A stretch of 64,000 bases of DNA from Bacteroidota bacterium (GCA_023423405.1 JAFAFR010000038.1:121557-185556); one strand, 5' to 3'. Shown: positions 50,544-60,396, counted from the first letter of the stretch. Notes: generated by a model not told the origin, from the sequence alone. A program made the numbers and translations.

Positions 50544-52778
50544 ATGGCCCATCTGCCCAAATTGATCGAAGACCTTGCCTTGATCCTCTTTGCCGCAGCT
50601 ATCATTACATTATTGTTCAAAAAACTCCGACAGCCACTGGTACTGGGCTATATCATAGCCGGCCTGCTGGTGGGTCCGCATATTTCCATTGTACCCACGG
50701 TAGTAGATACCAAAAACATCAATATCCTCGCCGAGATCGGTGTGATCTTCCTGCTCTTCAGTCTGGGACTGGAATTCAGCTTTAAGAAGCTGGCCCGTGT
50801 GGGAGGTACGGCCTCTATCACGGCGCTGGTGGAAGTGGTGGGTATGATCGCCATTGGGTATGCCGCCGGGAAAATGATGGGCTGGAAAGAAATGGACGCC
50901 ATCTTCCTGGGAGGCATTCTCTGCGTCTCTTCCACTACGATTATCATCCGGGCTTTTGAAGAGCTGGGGCTCAAGAACAAACAGTTTGCCCGCATTGTGT
51001 TCGGCGTGCTGATCGTGGAAGACCTGGTGGCCATTCTGCTCCTGGTTTTGCTCAGCACCCTTGCCGTGAGCATGCAGTTTGCCGGAAAAGAAATGCTGTT
51101 TTCGGTGGGAAAACTGTTGTTTTTCCTGGCGATCTGGTTCCTGGCAGGTATTTTCATCCTGCCCACTTTCCTGCGGCGGGCCAAAACCCTGCTGAGCAAT
51201 GAAACCCTGCTCATTCTTGCACTGGGACTCTGCCTGGGCATGGTGGTGTTGGCTACCCATGTAGGTTTTTCACCGGCCCTCGGCGCCTTTGTCATGGGTT
51301 CCATCCTGGCCGAAACCACCCTGGCCGAAAAGATCGAACACCTCGTAATGCCCGTGAAGGATCTTTTTGCCGCCGTTTTCTTTGTTTCGGTAGGTATCCT
51401 GATCGATCCGTCGAGCATCGTAGACCACAAGTGGCCGGTACTGATCATAACCGTGCTGACCATCGTGGGAAAATTCGTGACCTCGGGCAGCGGCGCCCTG
51501 CTCAGCGGCCAGCCCATGAAGCAATCCATCCAAACGGGTTTCAGCCTGGCGCAGATCGGCGAGTTCTCCTTCATCATCGCGCAACTGGGACTCACCCTCC
51601 AGGTGACCAGCGATTTCCTGTATCCCATTGCCGTTGCCGTATCGGCCATCACTACTTTCACCACGCCTTATCTTATTAAGGCCTCCACGCCTTTTTATGA
51701 ATTCGTGCAAAAAATATTGCCCGAGAATACCAAACGCGGCATCAATAAATATTCTTCCGGCACCCGACAGATCCAGGCCGAGAGCGAATGGAAACAGGTG
51801 CTGCGGTCCTACCTGCTGATCATTTCCGGCAATGGCGTCATTACCATGGCCATTATATTGCTGGTCACTTCTGTAATTGCCCCCATCGCATACAGTTATA
51901 TCGGCAACGGGTGGTTGGGATCACTGCTGCTGCTGCTGGGCACCATGCTGGTTTCGGCACCGTTCTTTTATGGCATGATGGCGCGTAAACCCGCCTCCAT
52001 GGCCTTCCGCGACCTCTGGCTCGATTCCAAGTACAACCGCGGTCCGCTGCTGATTATTGAGATTTTCCGCAATATCATGGCGGTGCTGGTCTTCGGTTTC
52101 CTGGTAGACCGGCTGTTCTCCGGCAAGATCGCTTTCATTGCTGCCATCGTGGTTTGCATCATCGTAATGTGGATCTTTAAAAAGAAGATCCAATCCTTTT
52201 ACCACCGCATTGAGCACCGTTTTCTCAAAAATCTCAACGCACGCGAACTGGCTGCTTCCGATAAAGACCATGAACTCAGTCCCTGGGATGCGCACCTGGC
52301 CAACCTGGTGGTAAGTCCCGAAGTGTCGGGCCTCGGTAAAACCCTCGAAGAACTTGCCTGGCGCGAAACCTATGGCATCAATGTGGCCAGCATTGAAAGA
52401 GGCAATCGCAAGATCAATATTCCTGCCCGTACGGAACGGATCTTTCCCTACGACAAGCTGGCAGTGATCGGTACCGATATGCAGCTCCAGTTGTTCCGGA
52501 AAGAAGTGGAATACGATGGCACCGAGACCCTTGAAATTCCCGAAGAGTTGCAGGATATAACGCTGGTGAGCATCATCGTGGATGAGCACAACCACCTGCG
52601 TGGGCAAAGCATCCGTTCTTCCAATATCCGCGAGCGCACGGAGGGACTGGTGGTGGGTATTGAAAGAGACGGCCATCGCATGCTGAATCCCGATTCCCAT
52701 GCCATTTTCGAGTGGGACGATGTGGTATGGATCGTTGGCAACAGGAAAAAGATACAGGCCCTGTCCAGCCCAGATTAG
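50544..52778 (+). CDS. CPA2-family cation:proton antiporter (KefB-like) with two C-terminal RCK_C domains
   Basis: 744 residues. The Na+/H+ exchanger domain (about 10-380) has the GYIIAGLLVGPH and GLEFSF segments of KefB/KefC proteins. A second membrane part (about 420-560) holds further helices. The C-terminus has two TrkA-C (RCK_C) domains (about 585-655 and 665-740) but no recognisable RCK_N NAD-binding domain between them, unlike KefC. It should exchange K+ or Na+ for protons with ligand gating by the RCK_C domains. It overlaps the convergent MFS gene by 4 bases. Confidence 0.88.
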   Translation: MAHLPKLIEDLALILFAAAIITLLFKKLRQPLVLGYIIAGLLVGPHISIVPTVVDTKNINILAEIGVIFLLFSLGLEFSFKKLARVGGTASITALVEVVGMIAIGYAAGKMMGWKEMDAIFLGGILCVSSTTIIIRAFEELGLKNKQFARIVFGVLIVEDLVAILLLVLLSTLAVSMQFAGKEMLFSVGKLLFFLAIWFLAGIFILPTFLRRAKTLLSNETLLILALGLCLGMVVLATHVGFSPALGAFVMGSILAETTLAEKIEHLVMPVKDLFAAVFFVSVGILIDPSSIVDHKWPVLIITVLTIVGKFVTSGSGALLSGQPMKQSIQTGFSLAQIGEFSFIIAQLGLTLQVTSDFLYPIAVAVSAITTFTTPYLIKASTPFYEFVQKILPENTKRGINKYSSGTRQIQAESEWKQVLRSYLLIISGNGVITMAIILLVTSVIAPIAYSYIGNGWLGSLLLLLGTMLVSAPFFYGMMARKPASMAFRDLWLDSKYNRGPLLIIEIFRNIMAVLVFGFLVDRLFSGKIAFIAAIVVCIIVMWIFKKKIQSFYHRIEHRFLKNLNARELAASDKDHELSPWDAHLANLVVSPEVSGLGKTLEELAWRETYGINVASIERGNRKINIPARTERIFPYDKLAVIGTDMQLQLFRKEVEYDGTETLEIPEELQDITLVSIIVDEHNHLRGQSIRSSNIRERTEGLVVGIERDGHRMLNPDSHAIFEWDDVVWIVGNRKKIQALSSPD

Positions 52779-54034
52779 TATTCCATTTTCCGGAGCGAGG
52801 GCGCTTTGAACCAGGTGGCTACCACCACCAGCACGGTCATGCAGCCACCGAATATTACGGAAGGAACCAGCCCCATCAGCCGGGCCATAACCCCGCTTTC
52901 GAACTGTCCGATCTCGTTGCTGCTGTTGATGAACATGCTGTTGACGCTCATTACGCGGCCGCGCATATCGTCGGGCGTTTTGAGTTGCAGGATGGTGCCG
53001 CGCACCACCACGCTTACGCCGTCGAGCATGCCGCTTACCAGCAGGGCAGCAAAGGAAAGCCAGAAGATCTTGGATACCGCAAACAGGACGATGCAGCAGC
53101 CAAAGCCTCCAACGGCAAAGAACAACCGCCGTCCCTGTGCTTTTCGCATAGGGAAGAGCGTGAGGATAACTACAATGAAGATGGCGCCGATATCGGCCGC
53201 CGCATTCAGCCACCCGAACCCGATGGGCCCTACTTTTAGAATGTCTTTGGCGAAAACAGGAACCATGGCCACGGCCCCGCCGAAAAGCACGGCAAAAAGG
53301 TCGAGTGTAAGGGCGCCCAGCACTTCACGCGTTCTGAACACAAAACGCAGTCCATCCTTCACGCTTTCCCAGGTTCTTTTTTGCCCGGCCAGGGAGGAAG
53401 GCGGCTTGGCCGAGAGTCGCATAATGAAAAAGAAACCGGCTGCGATCAGCGTACAGATCACGGCCAGGGTTCCCGTTGTTTGAAAAGCGGCGATCAGGAA
53501 ACCGCCGAAGGCATGCCCGCTTACGGAAGCGGTAAGCCAGGTGCCCTGGTTCCAGGTGGTGGCATTGGCCAGCAGATCGCGCGGCACCACCTGGGCCAGG
53601 ATGGCGGAGAAAGAGGGACCTGTGAAAGAACGGAAAATACCGGTAAAGAAAATGCAGGCATAGATGCCCGCCACCACCATGATTTTTGCGGAGCCATTCA
53701 CAAAGGAATAGGAGAGCAGCAGCAATACCAGCGCACAGGCGCCATACAAAGCAACGCCGCGGAGCAGCAGCCTGCGTTTGTCCGACAGGTCGATGATATG
53801 CCCCGAATACAGCGCCAGCGATATGGCCGGCACTGCTTCTGCCAGTCCCACCAACCCCATCGCCAGCGGATCGTTGGTAAGTTCATAGAGCCACCAACCC
53901 ACCAGGGTGCTCATCATGCGAAGGGCCATGATAAACAGAAAACGCCCCGCCATCAGGTTGCGGAATTCGGTCACCCGCAGGCTGGCAAAGGGGTCTGACT
54001 GCTGCTGGCGGATTTCTTCGTCTGCTTCGTTCAT
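52775..54034 (-). CDS. MFS transporter (EntS-like / DUF894 group)
   Basis: 419 residues, twelve likely helices. N-terminal cytoplasmic segment SLRVTEFRNLMAGRFLFIMALRMMSTLVGWWLYELT and the loop SGHIIDLSDKRRLLLRG (motif A type) are characteristic of the EntS/multidrug exporter group. The substrate is unknown. It is the last gene of a minus-strand set with folK and dNK (gaps 30 and 9 bases), but no functional link is evident. Confidence 0.86.
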   Translation of the reverse strand: MNEADEEIRQQQSDPFASLRVTEFRNLMAGRFLFIMALRMMSTLVGWWLYELTNDPLAMGLVGLAEAVPAISLALYSGHIIDLSDKRRLLLRGVALYGACALVLLLLSYSFVNGSAKIMVVAGIYACIFFTGIFRSFTGPSFSAILAQVVPRDLLANATTWNQGTWLTASVSGHAFGGFLIAAFQTTGTLAVICTLIAAGFFFIMRLSAKPPSSLAGQKRTWESVKDGLRFVFRTREVLGALTLDLFAVLFGGAVAMVPVFAKDILKVGPIGFGWLNAAADIGAIFIVVILTLFPMRKAQGRRLFFAVGGFGCCIVLFAVSKIFWLSFAALLVSGMLDGVSVVVRGTILQLKTPDDMRGRVMSVNSMFINSSNEIGQFESGVMARLMGLVPSVIFGGCMTVLVVVATWFKAPSLRKMEY

Positions 54035-54043
54035 ACGTAAGGG

Positions 54044-54676
54044 TTAGGGTAAGGCAATGAAATGCTGCCCGTTCTCATAGTCTTTTTCCAATGCGTCGAG
54101 AATGACTTGTATATGACGTTCATTGCCCAGGAAGTCGGCGTTGGACGCATCTACAAAAAGTGTTTTGATATTGTGCTGGCGAATATAATGCGTATAGGTT
54201 TCCTGTATCCTGAACAGGTATTCATCAGGGATGGCCAGCTCGTAAGACCGGTTGCGGCGCCTGATATTCGACTGCAGTTTTTGAACCGGCGCGTGCAGGT
54301 AGATCAGGATATCGGGTTGCACCAACTGCTGGTGGATGATCTCGAAGAGCCGCTGGTAAAGCCGGAATTCTTCTTCCGGCAGGTTCACTTTCGCAAAGAG
54401 CAGGCATTTGGTAAAAAGATAGTCCGAAATAGTGGTGCTGTGAAACAGGTCCTTGGTATGGATGAGTTCCTTGAGCTGCTTATAGCGTTCGGCCATAAAG
54501 AACAGTTCCAGCGGAAAAGCAAACTGCTGCGGGTCTTCATAGAATTTAGGAAGAAAGGGATTATCGGCAAACGCTTCCAGCACCAGCCTGGCATTGTAAT
54601 GTTTCGACAGGATATGTGCAAGGGTGGTTTTTCCGGCGCCGATATTTCCTTCAATGGTAATGAAATGGTACTTCAT
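54044..54676 (-). CDS. Deoxynucleoside kinase
   Basis: 210 residues. P-loop near the N-terminus (IEGNIGAGKTTLA), the DRS-like region replaced here by RYKQLKELIHTKDLFHSTTISDYLF, and the LID/Arg-rich part (IRRRNRSYELAIPDEYLFRIQETYTHYI). It phosphorylates deoxynucleosides for salvage; by comparison with bacterial members deoxyadenosine or deoxyguanosine are likely substrates, which I cannot verify. It lies between folK and the MFS gene. Confidence 0.9.
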   Translation of the reverse strand: MKYHFITIEGNIGAGKTTLAHILSKHYNARLVLEAFADNPFLPKFYEDPQQFAFPLELFFMAERYKQLKELIHTKDLFHSTTISDYLFTKCLLFAKVNLPEEEFRLYQRLFEIIHQQLVQPDILIYLHAPVQKLQSNIRRRNRSYELAIPDEYLFRIQETYTHYIRQHNIKTLFVDASNADFLGNERHIQVILDALEKDYENGQHFIALP

Positions 54677-54706
54677 GGAGATGTCACAAAGAAAATATAA
54701 ACCTGC

Positions 54707-55195
54707 TTATGATGGGTTATATTTTTTTACCGGCAGGGGATCGGTGCAGGCCTCCAGCAACTGGCCCACGGATTGGTGCAACTGCGGGTGCCTGTAGTCG
54801 GGGATAAGTTCAGCGAGCGGCACCAGCACAAAGCGGCGCTGTGGCATGCGTGGATGGGGAACCTGGAGCAGGGGTGTATGGTATACATCGTGGTCAAAAA
54901 ACAGGATGTCTATATCTATCGGCCGTGGACCGTTGGTTTCTTTTCGCACCCTTCCCAGCCCGGCTTCAATTCCCAGGCATGCCGCCAGCAGGTCCCTGGC
55001 GGGCAGTGCCGTTTCAACTTCTATTGCCTGGTTAAGAAAATCGGCCTGGTTCTCCTTTCCCCAGGCTGCGGTTTCATAAATGGCAGACTGGCGTAATATC
55101 TCCCCAACTTCTCTCTGAATGCCCTGTCTGGCCGCTTCCAGCATTGCTCCCCGGTTTCCCGTATTCCCCCCGAGCAATAAGTAAGCGATATGCAT
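54707..55195 (-). CDS. folK: 2-amino-4-hydroxy-6-hydroxymethyldihydropteridine pyrophosphokinase (folate synthesis)
   Basis: 162 residues, the normal length of HPPK. N-terminal YLLLGGNTGNR, central YETAAWG and FLNQAIEVET, the ATP/metal-binding signature RPIDIDILFFD, and the loop HPRMPQRRFVLVPLAEL are all present. It transfers pyrophosphate from ATP to the pterin substrate. First gene of the folK-dNK-MFS set; divergent from sppA with a 32-base gap. Confidence 0.94.
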   Translation of the reverse strand: MHIAYLLLGGNTGNRGAMLEAARQGIQREVGEILRQSAIYETAAWGKENQADFLNQAIEVETALPARDLLAACLGIEAGLGRVRKETNGPRPIDIDILFFDHDVYHTPLLQVPHPRMPQRRFVLVPLAELIPDYRHPQLHQSVGQLLEACTDPLPVKKYNPS

Positions 55196-55227
55196 AGATT
55201 CTGTACTTTACACCCCAAATATCTGGT

Positions 55228-56985
55228 ATGCGTCAGTTTTTTAAATTCTTTTTTGCTTCCCTGCTGGCCCTTGTTGTGTTTGTATTGCTGGGTGTATTCA
55301 TCCTGATAGGGCTTGTGGGAGCACTTGCATCAAAAGAAGAAGTGGTGGTGAACCCGCATGCTGTGCTGTACCTCGATCTCGGTAACAATTTGCGCGAGCA
55401 GTCCTACGAAAAACCTTTTGCCGCTTTGAGCGGCGATGAATCCTACGACCAACCCGGCGTATATGATATGGTGCAACTGATCCGCTATGCCAAAAAGGAC
55501 GACAACGTGGATGGACTCTACCTCAAGTGCGGCAGCAACGCCAATGGGTTTGGCACCAACGAGGAATTGCGCAATGTGCTGAACGACTTCCGCCGGTCCG
55601 GTAAGTTCCTGATCGCATATGGCGAAGCGATTCCGCAGCAGGCCTATCATGTGGCGAACGTGTCTGACAAGGTATACGTACATCCGAAAGGGGGCATCGA
55701 CTGGAAAGGCTTTGGTCTGCAATATGTTTTTTTTAAAAAAGCGCTTGACAAGCTGGAGATACAACCCCAGATATTTTATGCCGGAAAGTTCAAAAGCGCC
55801 ACCGAACCCTTCCGCGAGGAAAAAATGACAGACGCAAACCGCTTGCAATCAAAAGTGCTGCTGGAAGATCTCTACCAGCATTTCCTGGAATCGGCGGCCG
55901 CTTCAAGGGGACTGAATGCGGAGGACCTGCGCCGCCTGGCAGACAGCAACAGCATCCGTTCTGCACACGATGCACAACGGGCAGGACTTTGCGATGGGTT
56001 GAAATATGAAGATGAAGTGAAGGAAGAAATCCGGCGCAAGAGCAGCAGCAAAAGTATTGAGCAGATCAACTTTATATCGATGGCCAAATACGGGTCGGCC
56101 GTCAACTACAAGGGCGGAAAAGGAACCGACCGCATCGCATTGATCTATGCGCAGGGCGATATCGTGGATGGTAGTGGAAATGAAAACCAGGTGGGCGGCG
56201 ACCGCTTCCGGAAATACATCCGCAAGGCAAGGCTCGACGATAAGGTAAAAGCCGTGGTAGTGCGCATCAATTCAGGCGGTGGCAGCGCCATGGCGAGTGA
56301 AAATATGTGGCGCGAAATTGAGCTGGCCCGTAAAGACAAACCGGTGATCGTGAGCTTTGGAGACGTGGCCGCTTCAGGCGGATACTATATGGGATGCAGC
56401 GCCGACAGCATTTTTGCACAACCCAATACCATCACAGGTTCCATCGGCGTGTTTTCCATCGTGCCCAATCTCCAGGGCTTTTTCCGCGATAAGCTGGGTG
56501 TTACTTTTGATGGCGTGGAAACCGGGCCTTATGCCAATGCGCCATCCATTGCAGAGCCGTTGTCGGATACGGAGAAGCGCTTTTTCCAGGCCGACGTCGA
56601 TAGTATCTACGAAACCTTCCTGGGCCGCGTGGCAGCGGGCCGAAAGAAAACCAGCGCCGAGATCGACAGCATTGGCCAGGGCCGGGTGTGGACCGGTAGC
56701 AGGGCCGTTGGTATTGGGCTTGTAGACAGGATAGGGGGCATTTCGGAGGCCATAGCCGCGGCAGCAAAAATGGGTGGTATTAAGGAATACCGGCTCAGGG
56801 AGTATCCCGAACGGATCGGCCTCCTCGAAAGGCTTACGGGCGCATACAAGCAATCCGTTTCCGGACATGTGATGGAAGGGGTCGCCGGCACACCACTCTA
56901 CGATATTTACCGCGAAGTGGAAAGCCTTAAGGCAACTTTCGGTAAGGTGCAAACGAAAATGCCCTATTACCTTATTCTTCGCTGA
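55228..56985 (+). CDS. sppA: Signal peptide peptidase SppA, 67-kDa type
   Basis: 585 residues. An N-terminal transmembrane helix (about 8-35) is followed by the tandem ClpP-like SppA domains. The catalytic pair is visible: Lys189 in GKFKSATEPF and Ser383 in DVAASGGYYMG. The enzyme digests signal peptides after cleavage from exported proteins in the inner membrane. The ABC-2 permease follows 17 bases downstream, so the two are probably co-transcribed. Confidence 0.94.
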   Translation: MRQFFKFFFASLLALVVFVLLGVFILIGLVGALASKEEVVVNPHAVLYLDLGNNLREQSYEKPFAALSGDESYDQPGVYDMVQLIRYAKKDDNVDGLYLKCGSNANGFGTNEELRNVLNDFRRSGKFLIAYGEAIPQQAYHVANVSDKVYVHPKGGIDWKGFGLQYVFFKKALDKLEIQPQIFYAGKFKSATEPFREEKMTDANRLQSKVLLEDLYQHFLESAAASRGLNAEDLRRLADSNSIRSAHDAQRAGLCDGLKYEDEVKEEIRRKSSSKSIEQINFISMAKYGSAVNYKGGKGTDRIALIYAQGDIVDGSGNENQVGGDRFRKYIRKARLDDKVKAVVVRINSGGGSAMASENMWREIELARKDKPVIVSFGDVAASGGYYMGCSADSIFAQPNTITGSIGVFSIVPNLQGFFRDKLGVTFDGVETGPYANAPSIAEPLSDTEKRFFQADVDSIYETFLGRVAAGRKKTSAEIDSIGQGRVWTGSRAVGIGLVDRIGGISEAIAAAAKMGGIKEYRLREYPERIGLLERLTGAYKQSVSGHVMEGVAGTPLYDIYREVESLKATFGKVQTKMPYYLILR

Positions 56986-57002
56986 ACAGGATCGCAGTAC
57001 GT

Positions 57003-58109
57003 ATGGAGAAGCAATACAGTCAGTTCAGGGCGATGATGGCCGTTACGAAAGCCAGCCTCAGGGCCATGTTCCGTAGCCCCAACGCCGTTGTGTTCAGCAT
57101 TTTTTTCCCGCTTATTTTTATTGTGGTCTTTGGGTTTATCGGCGATGGCAGTGGTCCTGTGTACCGGGTGGCGGTAGATCCGGCTTCAGATACTTCCAAC
57201 CTCATTATCGATAGCCTCCGGAACCTGCGGAATGTAAAGCTGCTGCGGGAGCCCGACAGCGCCAGCCTTGAGAACGACCTGGTAAAGGGAAGGATAACCG
57301 GCCTGTTGTCGGTACAGAAAATGATGAATGCCGGCGGCTTTCCCCACTATCTCATCCATTTCAAAGCCACCACGGCCAGTGCCGACAAGTTTTCCAATTT
57401 CCTGCCGCTGCTGGAAAATATTCTTTTCCGGATCGACCGCGGCAGGGCCGGGAGCTCTTTTTCCACCGGTACTTTAATACCGGAGATCAGGCAGGTGCGG
57501 GAATACCGCAGCATCGATTTTATTCTGCCGGGACAACTGGGTTTTTCCCTCCTGAGTATGGGCGTTTTTGGCGTGGCTTTTTTGTTCTTTAACCTGCGCT
57601 CGCAACTGGTTATTAAAAGAATGTTTGCCACACCCATCAGCAAGGGCGCCCTCATCCTGGGTGAAGGCATCAGCCGGGTGATCTTTCAATTGATGACGGC
57701 CATCATTATTATTGGACTGGGACATTTTGTGTTTCACTTTACGCTGGTTCACGGATGGCTCACGTTTGCGGAGATACTGGTCCTTTGCTTTGTGGCCCTA
57801 CTGGTTTTTATGGGCTTCGGTTTTATCGTGAGCGGCCTGGCCCGCAGCGACAGCAGCATTCCACCTCTGGCAAATATGATCACCCTGCCGCAGTTCCTGC
57901 TCGCCGGCACATTCTTTTCTATAGAGGCGTTTCCAAAATGGTTGCAACCCATCTGCCGGGCGCTGCCGCTGACCTTTTTCAACGATGCCATGCGAAGGAT
58001 CGCTTTTGAAGGGGCCCACCTGACGGACTGCTGGCCGCAGATTGGCTTCCTGCTTGCCTGGGGACTGGTTATTTATGCGGCCGCCATCAAAATTTTCCGC
58101 TGGGAATAA
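57003..58109 (+). CDS. ABC-2 type transporter permease (no adjacent ATPase)
   Basis: 368 residues. One helix near the N-terminus (NAVVFSIFFPLIFIVVFGFI), a large extracytoplasmic domain (about 45-170), then five helices (about 180-365), the ABC-2 membrane pattern of antibiotic or polysaccharide exporters. The ATPase gene is not in the neighbourhood, so the partner must be encoded elsewhere. It sits between sppA and a small SRPBCC-like gene on the same strand (gaps 17 and 11 bases). Confidence 0.82.
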   Translation: MEKQYSQFRAMMAVTKASLRAMFRSPNAVVFSIFFPLIFIVVFGFIGDGSGPVYRVAVDPASDTSNLIIDSLRNLRNVKLLREPDSASLENDLVKGRITGLLSVQKMMNAGGFPHYLIHFKATTASADKFSNFLPLLENILFRIDRGRAGSSFSTGTLIPEIRQVREYRSIDFILPGQLGFSLLSMGVFGVAFLFFNLRSQLVIKRMFATPISKGALILGEGISRVIFQLMTAIIIIGLGHFVFHFTLVHGWLTFAEILVLCFVALLVFMGFGFIVSGLARSDSSIPPLANMITLPQFLLAGTFFSIEAFPKWLQPICRALPLTFFNDAMRRIAFEGAHLTDCWPQIGFLLAWGLVIYAAAIKIFRWE

Positions 58110-58120
58110 TATCATATAAA

Positions 58121-58579
58121 ATGCGTGTCATAAAACTTATATTGCTGAGTGGGATCGTGTTCTTCGGGCTTTTATTTGCCATCAGCCTGCTGATACCGTC
58201 TCACGTTCGCATTTCCCGCGCCATTGACCTGCAAACTAACAGGTCTGCCATCATGCCCCTGATCTCTACGGAAGCGGGCTGGACCAAATGGAATGCCTAT
58301 GCGAAAATGGCCGATGGGAAAGCGGGGTTCAGGATCGAATCCGTGAGCGATAGCCTGGTGCTGGGAAAATGGACCCACGGCGGCAGAACCATTTCCAACG
58401 GACTCGCACTCTACGAAATAAAATCTGGCACACTTACTGTGCAGTTGTACATGGATTTTTTCCTGGATTGGTACCCCTGGGACAAGTTCGGAAGTATCCT
58501 CTATGATAGCCAGTTGGGGCCCGCCATGGAAGAGAGCCTGAGAGAGCTGAAAGCCCTTGCAGCCGCGCATTCATCGTAA
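58121..58579 (+). CDS. Membrane-anchored SRPBCC-like small protein
   Basis: 152 residues. An N-terminal transmembrane helix (IKLILLSGIVFFGLLFAISLLI) precedes a compact domain with the pattern of the START/SRPBCC fold (VRISRAIDLQTNRSAIMPLISTEAGWTKWNAYAKM; MDFFLDWYPWDKFGSILYDSQLGPAMEESLRELKAL), which usually binds hydrophobic ligands. The ligand is unknown. Last stop lies 19 bases before the DUF2911 start. Confidence 0.75.
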   Translation: MRVIKLILLSGIVFFGLLFAISLLIPSHVRISRAIDLQTNRSAIMPLISTEAGWTKWNAYAKMADGKAGFRIESVSDSLVLGKWTHGGRTISNGLALYEIKSGTLTVQLYMDFFLDWYPWDKFGSILYDSQLGPAMEESLRELKALAAAHSS

Positions 58580-58598
58580 ACCATATAAACAGAACAGT

Positions 58599-59090
58599 AT
58601 GAAAAGTTTGCTATTGGCTATGGTGGCCATCGTTTGTATTCTCCCCGCCTGCGCCCAGGAAAAGCGTAAAAGCCCGCACGAAACGATTTCAAGCGGCGAT
58701 ATATCAGTTACCTACGGTCGCCCTTATAAAAAAGGACGCGATATTTTCGGCGGACTGGAATCTTATGGCAAGGTTTGGCGCCTGGGGGCCGACGAAGCTA
58801 CCGAGATCACTTTTAAGAACGATGGCAGCCTGGGCGGTCAACCCGTGAAAGCCGGCACCTATACCATGTTCGCCATTCCTGAAAAAGACGAATGGACCAT
58901 TATCCTGAACAGCCAGCTCAAGCAGTGGGGCGCATACGACTACGAAAAGAACAAGGATAAGGATGTGTTGCAGGTAAAAGTTCCTGCCAAAACAGTTGCT
59001 GCTCCCATTGAACAATTCACCATCCGCTTCGAAGGTTCCAATATGATATTGGAATGGGATAAAACGCAGGTGGCTGTGCCCGTTAGCTGA
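58599..59090 (+). CDS. DUF2911 family exported protein
   Basis: 163 residues from ATG 58599. A signal peptide that may end in a lipobox-like segment (VCILPACAQ) is followed by a DUF2911 beta-sandwich: VTYGRPYKKGRDIFGGLESYGKVWRLGADEATEITFKND ... GTYTMFAIPEKDEWTIILNSQLKQWGAYDYEKNKDKDVL. The family is common in Bacteroidota and of unknown role. The start upstream at 58557 is rejected because it overlaps the previous gene and would hide the signal peptide. Convergent with bioA (25-base gap). Confidence 0.9.
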   Translation: MKSLLLAMVAIVCILPACAQEKRKSPHETISSGDISVTYGRPYKKGRDIFGGLESYGKVWRLGADEATEITFKNDGSLGGQPVKAGTYTMFAIPEKDEWTIILNSQLKQWGAYDYEKNKDKDVLQVKVPAKTVAAPIEQFTIRFEGSNMILEWDKTQVAVPVS

Positions 59091-59115
59091 CCGGTTAATC
59101 GTTTTCTCCCAGCTT

Positions 59116-60396
59116 TCAAAGCTTCCGGCAAATATTGACCGTAGATTCCGTCAGTTGCGCGTGTTCCTCCCTGGTTAGACAATAAGGAGGCAGGAAGTAA
59201 AGTGTGTTGCCCAGGGGCCGCAGATAAATATTCTGTGCCAGTGCACGCTGCGTAATTTCGGGGCCAATAGCGCTCAGGTATTGATTCCGGGCCTGGTCAA
59301 TTTCAAATGCGAGGATGGTGCCCTGCTGGCGGAGACCGCCGATTTTTCCTGCGCGACCCAGCTCCGCCTGGAAATGCTCCAGTGCTTCCGCATGCCAGCG
59401 TCCGATATTTGCCACCCTCTCCAGTGTGCCTTCTTTTTCGAAGAGCTCGAGGCTGGCGATAGCCGCGGTGCAGGCGAGTGGGTTGGCAGTGAAAGAATGC
59501 CCGTGAAAAAGCGTTTTTCGCCGGTCGTCGTTGCAGTAGGCGTTGAAGATGGTCTCGGTACAGGCCGTGACGCCCAGGGCCAGGGTGCCGCCGGTAAGTC
59601 CCTTGGAAAGGCAGATGATATCGGGCTTTTCTTCCATATTCTCTGAAGCGAAGAGCCTGCCGGTACGCCCAAAGCCCGTAAGCACTTCATCGGCAATACA
59701 GATGACGCCGTGGCGGTGCAGTTGCACCAGCAGTTGGTTGAGCCACTGCGCTTCGTACACCTGCATGCCGCCGGCGCCCTGCAGCAGGGGTTCGTAGATG
59801 AAAGCGGCGTACTGGTGCGCTTCCTGCTCCAGTTGGAGCTGAAGCGCTTCTATGTTTTCTGCCGCGGGCCGGGGAATGCTGACCACATCGAAAAGGTAGT
59901 CGGCAAAGGCTTCGGTGAAAACACTGCGCCCACTCACGGCCATGGCGCCGAAAGTGTCGCCGTGGTAAGCATCCTGCAGCACCAGGATCTTTCTGCGTTC
60001 GGTCGACGGTGATTGGTTCCACCAGTACTGGATGGCCATTTTAACGGCCACTTCGGTGGCGGTGCTGCCATTGTCGGAATAAAAGATGCGGCTGAAAGGG
60101 CCGGGCAGCAGGGGTACCAATTTTTCCGCCAGCTCTATGGCCGGGCGGTGGGTGAAGCCGGCAAAGATCACCTGCTCCAGCTTCCGGGCCTGCGCCCCCA
60201 GTTTTTCGGCAATATAAGGATGGGCATGCCCGTGGAGGGTCACCCACCAGGAACTGATGGCATCGAGGATGGCCCTGCCGGAATCGTCGTAGAGCCAGGC
60301 GCCCCGGGCACTTTCTATAAAAATAGGCGGCGGGGCCGTTTTTTGCTGGGTATAGGGATGCCAGATCAGGCTTTTATCCTTTGATAACCAATCCAT
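59116..60396 (-). CDS. bioA: Adenosylmethionine-8-amino-7-oxononanoate aminotransferase (biotin synthesis)
   Basis: 426 residues. Class III aminotransferase with the BioA features: WHPYTQQKT at the N-terminus, SSWWVTLHGHAHPYIAEK, VLQDAYHGDTFGAMAVSG, the metal/Asp segment CIADEVLTGFGRTG and the PLP Lys in CLSKGLTGGTLALG. It forms 7,8-diaminopelargonate. No other bio gene is adjacent. The ATG lies four bases after a -7 box. Confidence 0.95.
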   Translation of the reverse strand: MDWLSKDKSLIWHPYTQQKTAPPPIFIESARGAWLYDDSGRAILDAISSWWVTLHGHAHPYIAEKLGAQARKLEQVIFAGFTHRPAIELAEKLVPLLPGPFSRIFYSDNGSTATEVAVKMAIQYWWNQSPSTERRKILVLQDAYHGDTFGAMAVSGRSVFTEAFADYLFDVVSIPRPAAENIEALQLQLEQEAHQYAAFIYEPLLQGAGGMQVYEAQWLNQLLVQLHRHGVICIADEVLTGFGRTGRLFASENMEEKPDIICLSKGLTGGTLALGVTACTETIFNAYCNDDRRKTLFHGHSFTANPLACTAAIASLELFEKEGTLERVANIGRWHAEALEHFQAELGRAGKIGGLRQQGTILAFEIDQARNQYLSAIGPEITQRALAQNIYLRPLGNTLYFLPPYCLTREEHAQLTESTVNICRKL

